From: Acheta domesticus
Lineage: Eukaryota > Arthropoda > Insecta > Orthoptera > Gryllidae
Assembly (NCBI GenBank): GCA_031308135.1
Contig: JAHLJT010008756.1
Span: forward strand, 71,645,821 to 71,709,820
Length of the DNA: 64,000 nucleotides
Direction of reading: 5' to 3'
Numbering within the stretch: position 1 is the stretch's first letter; the number at the start of each line of letters is the position of its first letter. The notes beneath the pieces are model-generated. The model saw only the letters and a program-made list of their open reading frames with translations, made no database searches and was not told the origin of the DNA. Of the stretch, positions 47,700 through 58,739 are shown piece by piece. A program made the translations under genes and the position numbers.

Positions 47700-47880
47700 C
47701 TAGTTTGGGGCGAACGAGGAAGTGCGGGTCGCTGATGATCTATTTCGGCGGTGGGCGCGTTGCCGGCCACACGTCTCCTCTCCCAGCCACAACAAACGCC
47801 GACACCATGCGCTCACCGCCCGTTTGTGCTCCCTCCAACCCTGCGATGTCTCGCCAACGCCGTGTGCGCATGTAGAGCAC
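47700..47880. other. GC-rich CpG-containing patch
   Basis: A patch with GGCGGTGGGCGCGTTGCCGGCC and CCAACGCCGTGTGCGCATG. The 96-codon plus-strand frame crossing it starts in family A, so it is not accepted as a gene. No promoter element is visible. Confidence 0.4.
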
Positions 47881-50800
47881 TTGGATCGGCTGAATAAATA
47901 ATAAGTAACAATAAATTAGTATTAGACGTGTTGGACCCGTACGAACTTTAAAACTGAAAATATCTTGAAGCTGGAATCCAACTGCCTGCGAACTGTTTCT
48001 GACAATCCATGCTAAGAAGTGTTGGTACTCGCCACGATTGCATTAGAAGGATCAGAAAGGTCCCATTTTTAGGTAACATAAGTACTACCTCGCTTAATAC
48101 CGTAATTCGTCTTCCCAAAACTGAATTGGGGGTGAAATGTGTCGTTTCAGATTTTTCGTTTGCTCATAAAAAATTCTAATGTAAACAAACACACGTGTGG
48201 TCGGATGTTTTCTATTTGTTATGAGTAGCAGTTAGCCTTGATGGGTCCTAAATGAAAATTAACTGAGAATGGCGAACTCTTAATTTATGAAATATTTAGG
48301 TTTTTTAGTGAACGTTTGTTCCCGTGTAAATGTGTGTTAGCGTTGCATGAACTACCTTCGTTTCCCCTTACATCATAATCTGCGAAATTGTAATATTTCC
48401 TCTTAAATCTGTTTGATATGGATTTCTCTCAATCAAAACGCAATTATTATAATACTATAAATAATATTGATAATGCTTACAATTCTAATTGATAACAGGT
48501 TATTTTTCTCTTCATTCTTCTTTGTTAACATAATCGCCAAAATCTATTCATTTGATTTTTAAAGTGATTTACACTATTAAATCAAGAGGTAAAATATAAC
48601 GGTTCAATTTGCATTAGGCGCGTGCAGCAGATGAGATTGTAAAGTAAGTAAAAATACTCACAAGATTTCTTAGTGTGAATGACAAATACTACTGCCTGAA
48701 TTTACTTAGAAATAATATCTTACTTTCGAAAGAAATTCACATATCCACATGTTACCCATTCGTGCGTAAAAATTGTAGTATTGCATTGAAGTATTTTCCT
48801 ACTATTTACAGGCCTCGTCATCGTAATAGCTATAAGGTTCTTATTCAGGTATAAAAATTGTTTATATGGACATTTTTTCTTTCCTGTATGTACATTGCAC
48901 TATTTGCGACTTAAGTCATGAGATGGCATTTTTAGTCCGCAATTGCTTCCATCATATCAACATTTTTCACTTATTTGATCACGGATGAGAAATTGTGGGG
49001 AGTGCTCAATCGGAGTCTGAAGCGATTCCAGCCTGTCCCGTACAGTGCTGCTGCTACGCGGCCGACTGCGCAACTCCCTCGGCGGCAACGCAGCGGACCA
49101 ACAGCATGGTGGCTTCTGGCGCGGGCCGGTGCTATTACGTATTTTTGTCAGTGACGGCACATCAGGCCAACAGGCTTGGAGGCAGAGAAAGCTGATTTAT
49201 GTGTAATGTTCGCGATGCACCTGCAAGCAACCCAAAGTACGGCGTACCACGAACTGTTTGGAATCTATATCTATTCGCTGTCCTGGGATCAGAGATAATA
49301 CTACGAAAATGCGGGAAAGATTCATTTATTTCTGCCGCTGTTAAGCTACGTATATTATTTTTGTTTTTCTTTTGTATGTGGTATGCCCACCGCTAAACTC
49401 TGCAATTTTTTTTTACAAGCAAGTTTCTTAACGAAAGAAAAATTTCATCCTGTCCGGTATGTACCGAAGACTGTCGAGCAAGTTTCCACAATATGAAACT
49501 TACTTTTAATGCAGGGGGAAGACATAAATTAAGTTTTTATAATTGTATGTTCATTCTGAACAGAAGAAAAATGTTAAATTAATTACTTAAAAGATAGAAA
49601 ATCAGAATCTGGTTCGAGAAGTTTTATGTGGACCAACAACTTATGTTCACCTCAGATATTTACTGAAACCTGCAACGCATATCTTTAACCCGGTAAAGGC
49701 TGTGTATATTACATATCATTACTTATGAGACGTTACTGCTCAATATGCATATCTTACTGGGAATTACTATGTTTCATTAATTCATTGCTCCCGTAGGAGC
49801 TTCCAAAAATTGCCATAGCCGTCGGTATTTCACGACGTCTAGGCGGGGTATTGGGAAAAGTTTTCAACTAGCAATAATCGCACCTCAGATAAACTTCATT
49901 GGTTACGATATTGCCACTGCGCAAAGCTAACGACCTTGGTGAAAATCGTACACCCTATGAAAACACTGTACAATGCATTTATGCGGTGAAACAAAGTATA
50001 TAAAAACTAACATTTTATTTTGTAATATATTTGCAAGTTTTTCAATTCAAAACAATTTCTATATTTTTATACATCGTCTTTATAGTTACTTATAACATCT
50101 TGTGGTACTGTTAGGTTACTAGTAGTATTTTGTGTACACAATTTCCAGTTTCAAATGTATACTCGACACTCGCACCCTCTAGCGACAAGCGGGTGACCTA
50201 CGAGGACGCTGTGTCGATTCAAATTGGGGCGCGAAAACCTGTTTGGAAGAAAATGTGAATACTGTTCAATTTTTCACGTTTGTTACAAGAACTATTAGTA
50301 ATGAAAATATCAATAGTTTATTTTGCACCGAAATAATAATTCAACAACTGTATGTGCTTATGTATGTCCTTACTTTACATTTTTTTGACGGTCCCATAAA
50401 TAAGTTAGTTCTAAAGAATTAAGAATTTTAGTACATTAAACAATATTTAATACAATATACAATTCTTTCACATTTTCAAAATTTGTTTAAATATGTATTT
50501 AATTTTAGTATTTTTATAAACACAAATATCTCACATACGTCTCATATGAAAACATTCCTAATCTTTGTCCATACATTCAAGTACAGTAGTATTCAAGTAG
50601 TATTCTCTTTCCTAATCAGAAATGCAACTTTGTTTGGCGTAATATTAGTGCACGTCTATTAACAACATTCTATAATACAATACACATTTCTGGAATTATA
50701 TCAGTATATCACTTACTACATTAATTTAAATATCAATCTCTTATAATTTTTTTCACCGTATCTTTCATTATTAACTAATGCAGGGCGTGTCAACTATTTT

Positions 50801-51020
50801 ACAAGTTATTGTTTTATTTGGTCAGTTGAATACTATCTCAACCTCAAATTTACGGTACTACACGTACACGTAATATTTCTCCCGGCTGTACTGGACTACC
50901 AGAATGGACGTAAGTGTGCCACATGGATATATTTGAACAAGTAAAATTCTCACAATGGGATTCTGTTAAAGAATTTATTAGCTAAATTGTGAACATTATT
51001 TTGACATACTAGATTCAATC
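47881..51020. other. Mostly AT-rich intergenic DNA, no gene recognised
   Basis: Only a slightly GC-richer interval at 49015-49190 carries frames on both strands (66 and 67 codons) and neither is recognisable. Everything else is AT-rich with no element boundary. Confidence 0.5.
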
Positions 51021-51097
51021 TGTTACACATTTAGTTGTATATATACAATAAATAGCAGGAGATGATTCCAGTCAAGTAAAAATTTATATTTCAACGA

Positions 51098-51132
51098 CAC
51101 GTTTCGATCTCTTTTGCGAGATCATCTTCAGT
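51098..51132 (-). repeat. CTGAAGA-stem-GAAAC motif, copy at 51.1 kb
   Basis: On the minus strand, ACTGAAGATGATCTC, a GCAAAA loop, then GAGATCGAAACGTG. The six-base stem GATCTC/GAGATC is perfect but unrelated in sequence to the CCCC stem of the 40.7 kb copy, while the flanking CTGAAGATG and CGAAACG are the same. That is the pattern expected when structure is conserved. Confidence 0.6.
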
Positions 51133-51629
51133 ACCTAAAACTATATTTTTACAAACTATTTTGATACAATTTATACACTCTTTACAGGTTAAATTTATGT
51201 TCATTATTCTTAAAATGAAAAATCTAAGTTAACTACAGATACGTTAATAGTGGATTACCTGTAACTAATTTGAGGTTATGTCACTCATAGCAAATGAGAT
51301 TTATAAAATATTAATATTGTGTGAGATATTATTGAGATTAGAAGAGTCTTTCTGATAATTCAAAACTGATTTATGGTTTTAATGAATAACATTTTTCAAA
51401 TTAACCTCTTGTGCCAATTTGGTTCATGGTCTAAGATATCTAAATTCTTCCTATCCATTTCATGACAAAAAATTTAAACATGTTTCGAGATCTAGGTACC
51501 TTGTTTTGAGATAACATTTTCATCAGCTTTTTTTTTTCTCCACTGTTTCTTCTGTTTTCTTTCATTCTTGTGTTCAAATGGCGCTTTGTTTGACCCACTT
51601 CGGCCTTATCACAACCTTGAGTGTTACAT
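51133..51629. other. AT-rich intergenic DNA, no gene recognised
   Basis: No frame, RNA or element recognised. It probably contains the rest of whatever element carried the motif at 51.1 kb. Confidence 0.5.
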
Positions 51630-51631
51630 TA

Positions 51632-51767
51632 GGGAGTTTTCGCCACCTCGAACGTTAAGCTCTATCGACCTTCTGCCCATGCGCAGATGGACTAAAGTGA
51701 TGCGAAATTGAACTACGCATGAGCAGAAGACCGATTGTGCTTACCGTTCGAGGTGGCAAAAACTCCC
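51632..51767. mobile_element. 136-bp MITE with TA target duplication
   Basis: Starts GGGAGTTTTCGCCACCTCGA and ends with the near-exact reverse complement (TCGAGGTGGCAAAAACTCCC). The arms extend about 55 bp with few mismatches (ACGTTAAGC against ACGGTAAGC, CTTCTGCCCATGCG against CTTCTGCTCATGCG). It is flanked by TA at both ends, the duplication of Tc1/mariner-type insertion. With only a short loop it is nearly all palindrome. It is non-coding. Confidence 0.88.
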
Positions 51768-51769
51768 TA

Positions 51770-52912
51770 TTTAATTCTGAAAACTACATTGATACTATTT
51801 TCTTTACAAAGTTTATCTTTTGTAAAGACTGTTACAACTGTTTTGGTATGATTAAGTTTAATAAAACTACCAAAAACAGCATTAAATCCATATATTTTCA
51901 GGGTTGACCTAGTTTGAAAGGAAAGGTCTTTATAGTGCGATTTTTATAACCTTGCCCCTCAAGCCCCTATGGCCACGATGGAATAAAGAGAGATTCATAT
52001 AAGAACAAGCAATTTCGACAGCTAGTGCTGGCAACATAACCGAAGGTTCTGTGGTCGTTGTGTCCTTGATCCCATTGAACTCTCCTTCCTCGATTCGTTC
52101 GTTTGCAGTTGGCTAAATTGCAAATGGCTTCGACGCTTCGTTTTGTGATGTCCTCGTCCGACGAAAATATAGTGCGCCACGCGAAATAATTGAAAATAGG
52201 AAGTGCTGTGCTATGTGCTCGTCTGTAAAAAATTCTTTTTTTTATACACATTATATGGAATTTACCTTTTGTGTGATAAGTATTATGTTTATTTTAAAAC
52301 CGAGTCTTGAATGTAAGATGCGTACCGGTCCACGTGGTTCCGGCTCCTGTGCTGTAAGGTGGCGAGCTGTGATTGTGAGCGTTTCGTGGATCTGTGCTTT
52401 GCGTTTTATATTTATTTTTTATATAATAACGCCATTGCGAATCACGAAACGTCAGAGTGGTCGCAGGGGGAATCCTCCTTGTTCCATTCCACGCCATTTC
52501 ATTACAAAAATGCATGGGCCCTTCGCTGCACTGTGAAATTCACCGAAAAGGTCCCCTGAAAAATAATTTTTCTTTCTATTTACATTCGTGGCAGTTTTCT
52601 TTTACTTCATATGAGAGTATGTTAATATATTTTTCCACACGCGTAATTAAATTTCAATATTTCCCGGACTCGCGTACGTGTATATACATGAGCGAAACTC
52701 TTAGACTTCTGCATATATTTAGTTCTCTTCAGGAGAGCCATAAACAAATCCTTTACGAAGAGGCGTGGCTGAACAGCTGCCGCGGCGGAGGGATACTTCT
52801 CTGAATTACATGTGATGTTCACTTGTTTAGCGAACTGTCACTTTGACTCAAGGAGGTTATTATAACCTCCGTGCTTTGGCTTGTTCTTACGCGAATTCTT
52901 CCATCATTTTGC
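51770..52912. other. Intergenic DNA with unassigned frames
   Basis: Frames of 60 to 115 codons overlap on both strands at 51967-52822. One short plus-strand frame from 52126 reads MASTLRFVMSSSDENIVRHAK then stops; I recognise none of them. A palindrome GGAGGTTATTATAACCTCC lies at 52853-52871. Confidence 0.4.
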
Positions 52913-53094
52913 GAAGGCATTTTGCGTCTTTCTCGCTCGTGCCGGTAGACGTCGCATGATCGCAAACACTGCTAGATACGGTCGCGATCATGTGATATGT
53001 AGACTCAGCAAGACTCAGAAAGACGCGAAATACCGTGACATATTCCATTGTGAAGACGGGCCTTGAGGGGAAAAGTTACAAAAATCGTACAATA
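52913..53094. mobile_element. Foldback MITE family F, degraded copy 3
   Basis: The right arm is well kept and, read on the minus strand, goes GATTTTTGTAAC, CTCAAGGCC, ATGGAATATGTCACGG, ATTTCGCGTCTTTCTGAG, matching the arms at 32518-33003. The left arm retains only its inner part (CATTTTGCGTCTTTCTC). The centre is rearranged but keeps TACGGTCGCGATCATG. The lost outer left arm indicates an older copy than the fused pair at 32.5 kb. Confidence 0.85.
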
Positions 53095-53437
53095 ACAAAG
53101 GGAATGACAATTTTTTAAATGTTTTCTAAACTGTAGTAAACAGTTTTCTAAATTGTCAGTGTGCTACTTAGACCTTTGCGAACTTTCCGCACCTGGAAAC
53201 GATGCATCCTTTATGAAAGTAGCTTCTTACTGAAACCCAAATTCGATGGTCTCCGACAACTGTGAGAGTGCGTAAAATCTGCTGCTATTTGTTGATACTG
53301 CTATCATTACTTGACAATTAGTTGATATTAATAATAACAGCAAATTTTACGTACGCTCACAGTTTAATTTGTTTTGTAAATAGTGTAAATAATTTAGATT
53401 AGACAATTGATTCCAACTACATTTTTTTTAAAAGGAG

Positions 53438-53474
53438 TCTGAAGATGGCAGTACGGTATAACCAAAACGTCATG
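53438..53474 (+). repeat. CTGAAGA-stem-AAAAC motif, copy at 53.45 kb
   Basis: TCTGAAGATGGCAGTACGGTATAACCAAAACGTCATG, given in parts: CTGAAGATGG, then TATAACCAAAACGTC. The stem is short (GG/CC) and GAAAC has become AAAAC, so this is a decayed version of the motif. Confidence 0.4.
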
Positions 53475-53599
53475 TAAATAGATTGATCACAGTTGCAAGA
53501 ACGATAAATTTGAATGTCTACAATTTGAATGGAACTGTTTGTTTAATTAAAGAATTAACATACTTACAGCTGTTCTAAATATTAAAGAAAATGCATAGC

Positions 53600-53755
53600 T
53601 CGCTGCAAACTACGTTATTAACTGAATATAGCCAGATATTTTTCACAACAGACAAAAATGTTTTCATTCAGATTTTCAGGTAATAGATAAGATAAGATAA
53701 GATAAGATCTTACATAGCGTCCTTTCGGGGTATATTTCCCCCATCTTCAGGCTAG
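53600..53755 (-). repeat. Repeat carrying the CTGAAGA-stem-GAAA motif, 53.7 kb copy
   Basis: Matches 40600-40722: AATATAGCCAGAT, TTCACAACAGACAAAAATG, TTCATTCAGATTTTCAGGTA, then the motif at 53719-53751 on the minus strand (CTGAAGATGGGGG, AATATACCCCGAAAGGAC). The GAAACGTC of the 40.7 kb copy has become GAAAGGAC. A (GATAA)n expansion separates the two halves. Confidence 0.7.
53684..53708. repeat. (AGATA)n microsatellite
   Basis: Five tandem copies of the pentamer AGATA, inserted into or grown within the 53.7 kb repeat copy. Confidence 0.92.
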
Positions 53756-54029
53756 AAATAGTAAAGAAAAGGAGCCTGTTCGTGCATATTCTGTGTATGT
53801 AGAGGGAATATCACCAATAACGTTTTTAAAATACAAAAGCTAAGAATAACACAGTATTTCAGCTTGATTGTATTACTGAGGTATTATTACAAATAAACCG
53901 CGGAACTATTTTTCTTTTGTTTTCCTTCATGTCAGCGTGAAAGGATAAGCATTAACAGATCACAGCTTTTGAATTCGCGAACGTCTTTGCTAGCTCTCTT
54001 ATTCGCGAATGTCCCTAGCTCTCTTGTAT

Positions 54030-54210
54030 CTCGAACAACCTTAGCCGCCTCCCAGAGCTGAGGAATTCGGAGCAGAGAGGTCCGGGTTTGATCCCCAACT
54101 CAGGCCATTCGGCTTCGCGCAACGGCGAGCCAAGAACAAACAATGAAATGAAACATTGTGAACATTGAGGTTGAGTTATAATGAATATATAATTCAACCT
54201 CATGTTGTAT
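54030..54210 (+). mobile_element. tRNA-like SINE of a second family, putative
   Basis: A B-box-like GGTTTGATCCCCAAC at about 54085 lies some 45 bases after an A-box-like TTAGCCGCCTCCCAGAGC, giving a polymerase III promoter layout. The body then runs into an AT-rich tail ending in a 15-bp hairpin (54166-54202). The body does not match the SINE family at 1.3, 57.4 and 61.9 kb. No target duplication is visible. Confidence 0.55.
54166..54202. repeat. 15-bp hairpin
   Basis: Arms TGAGGTTGAGTTATA and TATAATTCAACCTCA pair at 14 of 15 positions around a seven-base loop. It lies at the end of the SINE-like element and may be its 3' stem. Confidence 0.85.
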
Positions 54211-54291
54211 TGCTTATTTTTTGTAATGGTTTATTGACATTCATGAAACAGACATGGTATTTTTATAACAATTTATTTATTGTTTTAAATA

Positions 54292-54563
54292 ACGTTTAGA
54301 CCCTGTTTGGGGTCTTTTTCAAAATCTAGTTCCCAGTATTTGTTTTCATCAAAGATAAAATGGTAGCATTTTAATAAAAAATCGTCACTATCGTATAAAC
54401 AAACTTGTCACATTGTAAAATTCATCCGGACAACTGGTAGTCCAACAACGAAAGTTTTTATACCATAATGACCATTTTTTCGTAAAATGATACCATTTTA
54501 TCTATGTTGAATACAAATTCCGGGTACTAGATTTTGAAAAAGACCCCAAACAGAGTCGAAACG
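54292..54563. mobile_element. Inverted-repeat element with GTCGAAACG edge
   Basis: Arms CGTTTAGACCCTGTTTGGGG at the left and CCCCAAACAGAGTCGAAACG at the right pair closely, and homology continues inward (TTTTTCAAAATCTAGT and the complement; AAAATGGTA near both inner ends). Size is about 270 bp. The right edge GTCGAAACG resembles the motif shared by the nearby repeats. No target duplication is visible. Confidence 0.7.
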
Positions 54564-54639
54564 AGCAGAATTTTGAGCTAGTTGAAGATGCGGAATTTTG
54601 AGATAGTTTTCACATAAAACGGTTGAGTTTTCGAGAAAC

Positions 54640-54935
54640 TTTATATGACATTATTTAAAGCACATGTACTCATAACTATAATGTGAACAAATCGCCGCTA
54701 TTGAAAATATCAGCAACGTGAGAGACAAGTACAAAAATGTAATTTTTGTAATTTTTGAAAAACAAACAAAAGAATAGTGTAATATGGCGTTCATGTCATC
54801 GCAAAGAGTACATTTAGCACAACAAATTTTATTTCAAGGAAAAATCTCTATCTTCAATTTTGAAGTTGTAGGAAGACGCTGAAAAAAATTAAAACTTTTG
54901 CAATTATCGAACATTCAGATTTATCAGTGAAAATC
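54640..54935 (-). repeat. Interspersed repeat family A, partial copy
   Basis: Matches the complement of 8640-8760: AAATCTCTATCTTCA against AAATCTCTATCGTCA, GAAGTTGTAGG against TAGTTGTAGGG, AACTTTTGCAATT against AACTTTTGCCATTTTCG. The left end is diffuse. Confidence 0.55.
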
Positions 54936-57309
54936 GAATCTATACTATCTTTATAAGTGTATTTTGCTCTATTCTTGCATGAAATTTAAAGAACAAATTC
55001 TCTGCTGGGACAAGCTCTAAGGTTCCGATGGTTCTCCCGGCAAGTGTGGTAGTGTAGTGCATGTGAATGACAGTGTGTGTAAGTAAGGGGTAAGAAAAGG
55101 ACAAAGAAGAGGAAGGAAAGATCGCGCGCGGCCCGTGGCCCGTTTGTTAGGCATTTGCTTGCTGTTAATCGGAGAAACCAAAGAAAACTATCGAACTAGC
55201 CAGAACTAGAGACGAATGAATGCTAGAACGGCATGGCGTGATCATAATCGGCAATGAAAAAGAATTTTCTACCATAAGACCACCAAAATAGCTTTGAGCC
55301 CGTAATCCAAGCGGGCATAAAAAATTACACTTTCAATTCAGTTTGGCGGACAGTTCGAGACGCCTCTTCGTTATGGCATACAACTCCTTCACACTTTGGC
55401 TATCTAACGAACAATATACAACTAGAATTAGCTGTGTACTCATTCCCCAATGGTATAGTTTTCTGACACATTGAAAAAATTGCGCAGCGCAATGCCGACA
55501 CCTACAGGCCGCCATTCTTGCGTTTCCTTGTACCTCATAACACTGGCTGACTTCTCAAAAAGTTTTAGCTTTGAGCTTAGATTGATACGTCGATTTTCTT
55601 GATGGCTCCCGTCTGTCACTAGAATTCTCCACCAGACAGCGGCTGAATGTGAACTAGCTATGTAGCTAGTGTGGGAAATCCAACAACTGAAGATGAGATC
55701 GTGTGGAAATAACCATTTATTTTAATGACAAACATCGTTGTATTGTGTTAGACATGATGAAGAGATGGTCTCTTCAAATAACCGATTCTGTGGTACTTAC
55801 GGCAAACACTTGATACACGAAATGATTTATACTTTATATGAACTTGATATACATATTGATATACGAAATGAAACGATATTATTAAATCCTTGATTGACAT
55901 GGTATTTCAGTGCAGAATGCAAACTTCAAAAGTCATGATCCTTTCACTTCTATTTGAGGCAAGGCGTAGGGGGTTTTCTTTCCCTTCTCAATAATTTTGA
56001 CACAGACGGCACTCATCCACGTTTGCGGTAAGTCTTCCAGTAAGTACGCATCGTTCTTTCCAGTAGATCCAAAAGCGCTCGCCATAGGGATCACCCGGCT
56101 GCCTTCAAATGTCGCCACACACAATGTAAGCCTTTCACTTTGACCGCTGCAATCTGTCATTGTATTCCGAGCCATCGCGCAGAAAGACTGGTGATAATTT
56201 TATCAATACGGAATAATAAAAAAATGTGTAAAAGCTACACTTAGCCTTATAATGAAATGAGTTAGAACGGCTTTCTACTGATATTTTAAATTATTTTTCA
56301 GAAATTTGGTATAACAGTAAATAATATGTCAATGTTTCTTATAAAATGCATCAGTAATTTTAAATGTACTGTATACTACTTAAAAAGTATTTTGCGAAAA
56401 TATATATACACACTATATACTGTACTTAACACGAATAACTTTTAAGTAAAAATTTTTTAAATAACTAATAAAACTTTACTCTCAATTCCCCAAATGCTTT
56501 CTGAAATTAGCACTAGAAGCAGATTCTTTCTATGTTTCGGAATGTTTCAATCTATCCGAAAACTTTTTGATTGCCAACCAAAGAGAAAAACTAATGTAGA
56601 AGCAGACTAGACAGAATTGGTGTTATAATAATACAAATTAAACGTGGTAGATAAATGTACCTGGTAATTTCGAGTTGCTCTCGTAGATGACACTCGTGTC
56701 ACGTAACATTTTTTACACGGAATGCTTATCCGGAAAATTTCGTTCATTACATGTTTAAAAAGATTAGTTATTCTGATTTTCAGATCCACTGATGTTGAAA
56801 TTTGAATTTATATTCAAATAATTAAATTAAATATTTAAATAAGTAAACAAAATAAATGTAATCTTAATCTTGTATAAAAATAACTTTATGAAAATGTTGA
56901 ACTAAGATACGTATTAGAAATTTTGCAACTTAAATTCATTCAGTTTTCAATCAATGTGTTAAGACCTGGCCACTCCTATTCGCAACTTTTTGGGCAGATT
57001 TATGGTTGTGACATTGAAGATGCGTAAATACCGTGAAATATGTTTCTTCTCTCTTTTCCATCTACGTGTATGAATGATACAGTTAAGACACCAAAGACTG
57101 TTTAAAATACGTGTGCTATTTCAGTCGATGCAACGGCCGAGGCCTAGAGTGCCAGAGGAATGCACTGAAAGTTTTCGCTCAGTGTTAATTGGCTCTACTT
57201 CAACCAAAGTCGGGGTCTTGGTTTCAAGGTCCATCTCACTTGGATTTTTTTCAATTTATTTAAAGCCGCTTTTCAACTGTTAAGGTCATATAGTGACAAC
57301 TGTAGTTAA
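54936..57309. other. Intergenic DNA, one unassigned frame
   Basis: Mixed to AT-rich DNA. Apart from the 80-codon minus-strand frame at 55933-56175, nothing looks coding, and no RNA gene or transposon end was recognised. Confidence 0.5.
55933..56175 (-). CDS. Unrecognised 80-codon frame, possible exon
   Basis: Starts at ATG, ends in TGA, and has a balanced amino-acid composition (MARNTMTDCSGQSERLTL at the start, STGKNDAYLLEDLPQTW in the middle) in an AT-rich setting, which is less expected by chance than the frames in GC-rich islands. There is no signal peptide, membrane segment or domain that I recognise, no long 5' or 3' extension in frame, and no obvious splice acceptor or promoter beside it. 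It may be a real exon, a transposon relic or chance. Confidence 0.2.
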   Translation of the reverse strand: MARNTMTDCSGQSERLTLCVATFEGSRVIPMASAFGSTGKNDAYLLEDLPQTWMSAVCVKIIEKGKKTPYALPQIEVKGS

Positions 57310-57432
57310 TATTGGGGGTAAGGGTATACGGAGACACACAAACATCCATACCGTGCCCCCGGGCCGGATTGTAAACCGCAACCCTTCAGCCATGAGGCAG
57401 CTATGGCTCTGGACACTTAGCGATCTCGGCTG
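57310..57432 (-). mobile_element. tRNA-derived SINE, diverged or truncated copy 3
   Basis: On the minus strand: an A-box-like ACAGCCGAGATCGCTAAG, a B-box-like GCGGTTTACAATCC, then CCCGGGGGCACGGTATGG and GTTTGTGTGTCTCC, which parallels GGGCATGG and GTTTGTCC in the copy at 1245-1446. The later body is missing or unrecognisable, so it may be a 3'-truncated or older copy. It is too long and too mismatched to be a tRNA gene. Confidence 0.7.
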
Positions 57433-57604
57433 TCCAGGCTGGCGTTCACTTTTGAATTATTGATTTTATATTACAGTTATTTACGAAATAAAGTATCATA
57501 AGACGTTACAATACAATTACCTTACAGTACGAGATTGGAGGAAATGAGGCCGTTATGCCGATCCCATTCACTCACCATTCAAGTGTTCTAACAAGATGTT
57601 ACGG

Positions 57605-57827
57605 TAGTGTTGTCAAGGTTGATGCCACGAGCGACAGTCCGTGGCACGAGTGCCACGACGAAATCGCCCCTCCACGCAGTTCATCACCCCGCCGCAAGAG
57701 ACTATGCCATCACTATTGTATAACGGTGGATTTACTAATAGTTTCCTCTCCCGACGTTAGTGGCGCAGTGAAGCTCGTGCCATGGCACGGTGCCGCGAGC
57801 CACCAGTAGGAGAACTTGACACCACTG
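57605..57827. mobile_element. hAT MITE with 8-bp target duplication
   Basis: The right end reads, on the minus strand, CAGTGGTGTCAAGTTCTCC; the left end reads TAGTGTTGTCAAGGTTGATG, giving imperfect inverted repeats with a typical hAT start. The flanks TGTTACGG (57597-57604) and TTTTACGG (57828-57835) agree at seven of eight bases. The inside contains the strong palindrome GTGGCACGAGTGCCAC. A truncated copy lies inverted at 4845-5043. Non-coding; an 84-codon frame crosses it by chance. Confidence 0.93.
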
Positions 57828-57835
57828 TTTTACGG

Positions 57836-58229
57836 TAAGAATATCATACAACCTTTTATTACTTAGTAAACATTTCAAATGTATTACATCTGACTCTTCA
57901 TCCTGGTAAATTGGAGAGACAGACACCCCAATTGTATTTAAATAGTTTTATGGTTATTATAATGTACTCAATAGAGGAACTGAATTACTTTCGTTAATAT
58001 AGAAAAAATAATAAAAGCCATCTTTGTGGATATGTGTCATCGACTTCTGGGGAAGTTGAAGCGTCAAGCATCATCCGCGTGAGTTTTCTTGAGCCCTCAT
58101 TTCGATAGATTCGAGAAGAGTGGGGGGATTGATTATTTTGTCAACAGGACTATTACATCAAATCTGTAGCTCGTTTTTCGATGCAAAATAATTTTTATTA
58201 CCCGGGAGCGAGCATGTCTGGTTATCAGA
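57836..58229. other. AT-rich intergenic DNA, no gene recognised
   Basis: No element or gene recognised. Confidence 0.5.
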
Positions 58230-58360
58230 TTTTGTCAACGCTCCTTGACATAATTTGTTCTCAATTCAAGTAATGTTAGTAAAGAAGTGGGGGTAAAGGG
58301 ACTCCTGGACTCAAGAAAACGTGCGCATAGAATTCCCTCCCCCCTCTTTGGGTGAGCCAC
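58230..58360 (-). repeat. Repeat D, copy 2
   Basis: On the minus strand, ATGCGCACGTTTTCTTGAG followed by CCCACTTCTTTACTAACATT, matching 34349-34405. Its outer edge on the minus strand starts CCAGTGGCTCACCCAAAGAG, which looks like a hAT-type end, but the matching left end is not found. Confidence 0.6.
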
Positions 58361-58739
58361 TGGTAATACATATTAGTAGAAAACGCGTGTTCTAATACTA
58401 TGGCATGCTGTTAACTATTAAGAATTGCAGGTGCTACAGAATGGCAAAGACTTTCTCATGGTAGTTAGTTACCTATTCTGAGTTTGGGCTAGGTTTTCAG
58501 TTTTGCTCTATCCTCTTTCCATCTGCCATCTGTTGGCGCTTTAAGGAACCATCAGGGTATCGTGTGGTACCTACCGCTCCTCTGGAGACATTCTCGGTGA
58601 AGAGCATCTTCGCGCTCCCCGAACATCGCATAGTCGGTCATGAACCTTTACAATAGTTGCCCGTGGTATTCCTTGTCCCTTCTCGGTTATTTTACCGTTC
58701 TTGGTGTAGGGATCCAATTCCTTAATAACACAATTGCCT
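58361..58739. other. Intergenic DNA, no gene recognised
   Basis: Mixed composition. No gene or element identified; a 93-codon frame starting at 58640 runs into the family A fragment. Confidence 0.5.

Noticed and set aside
52126..52190. Short frame beginning MASTLRFVMSSSDEN
   Set aside because: It stops after 21 codons without a splice signal that I can support and matches no family I recognise.
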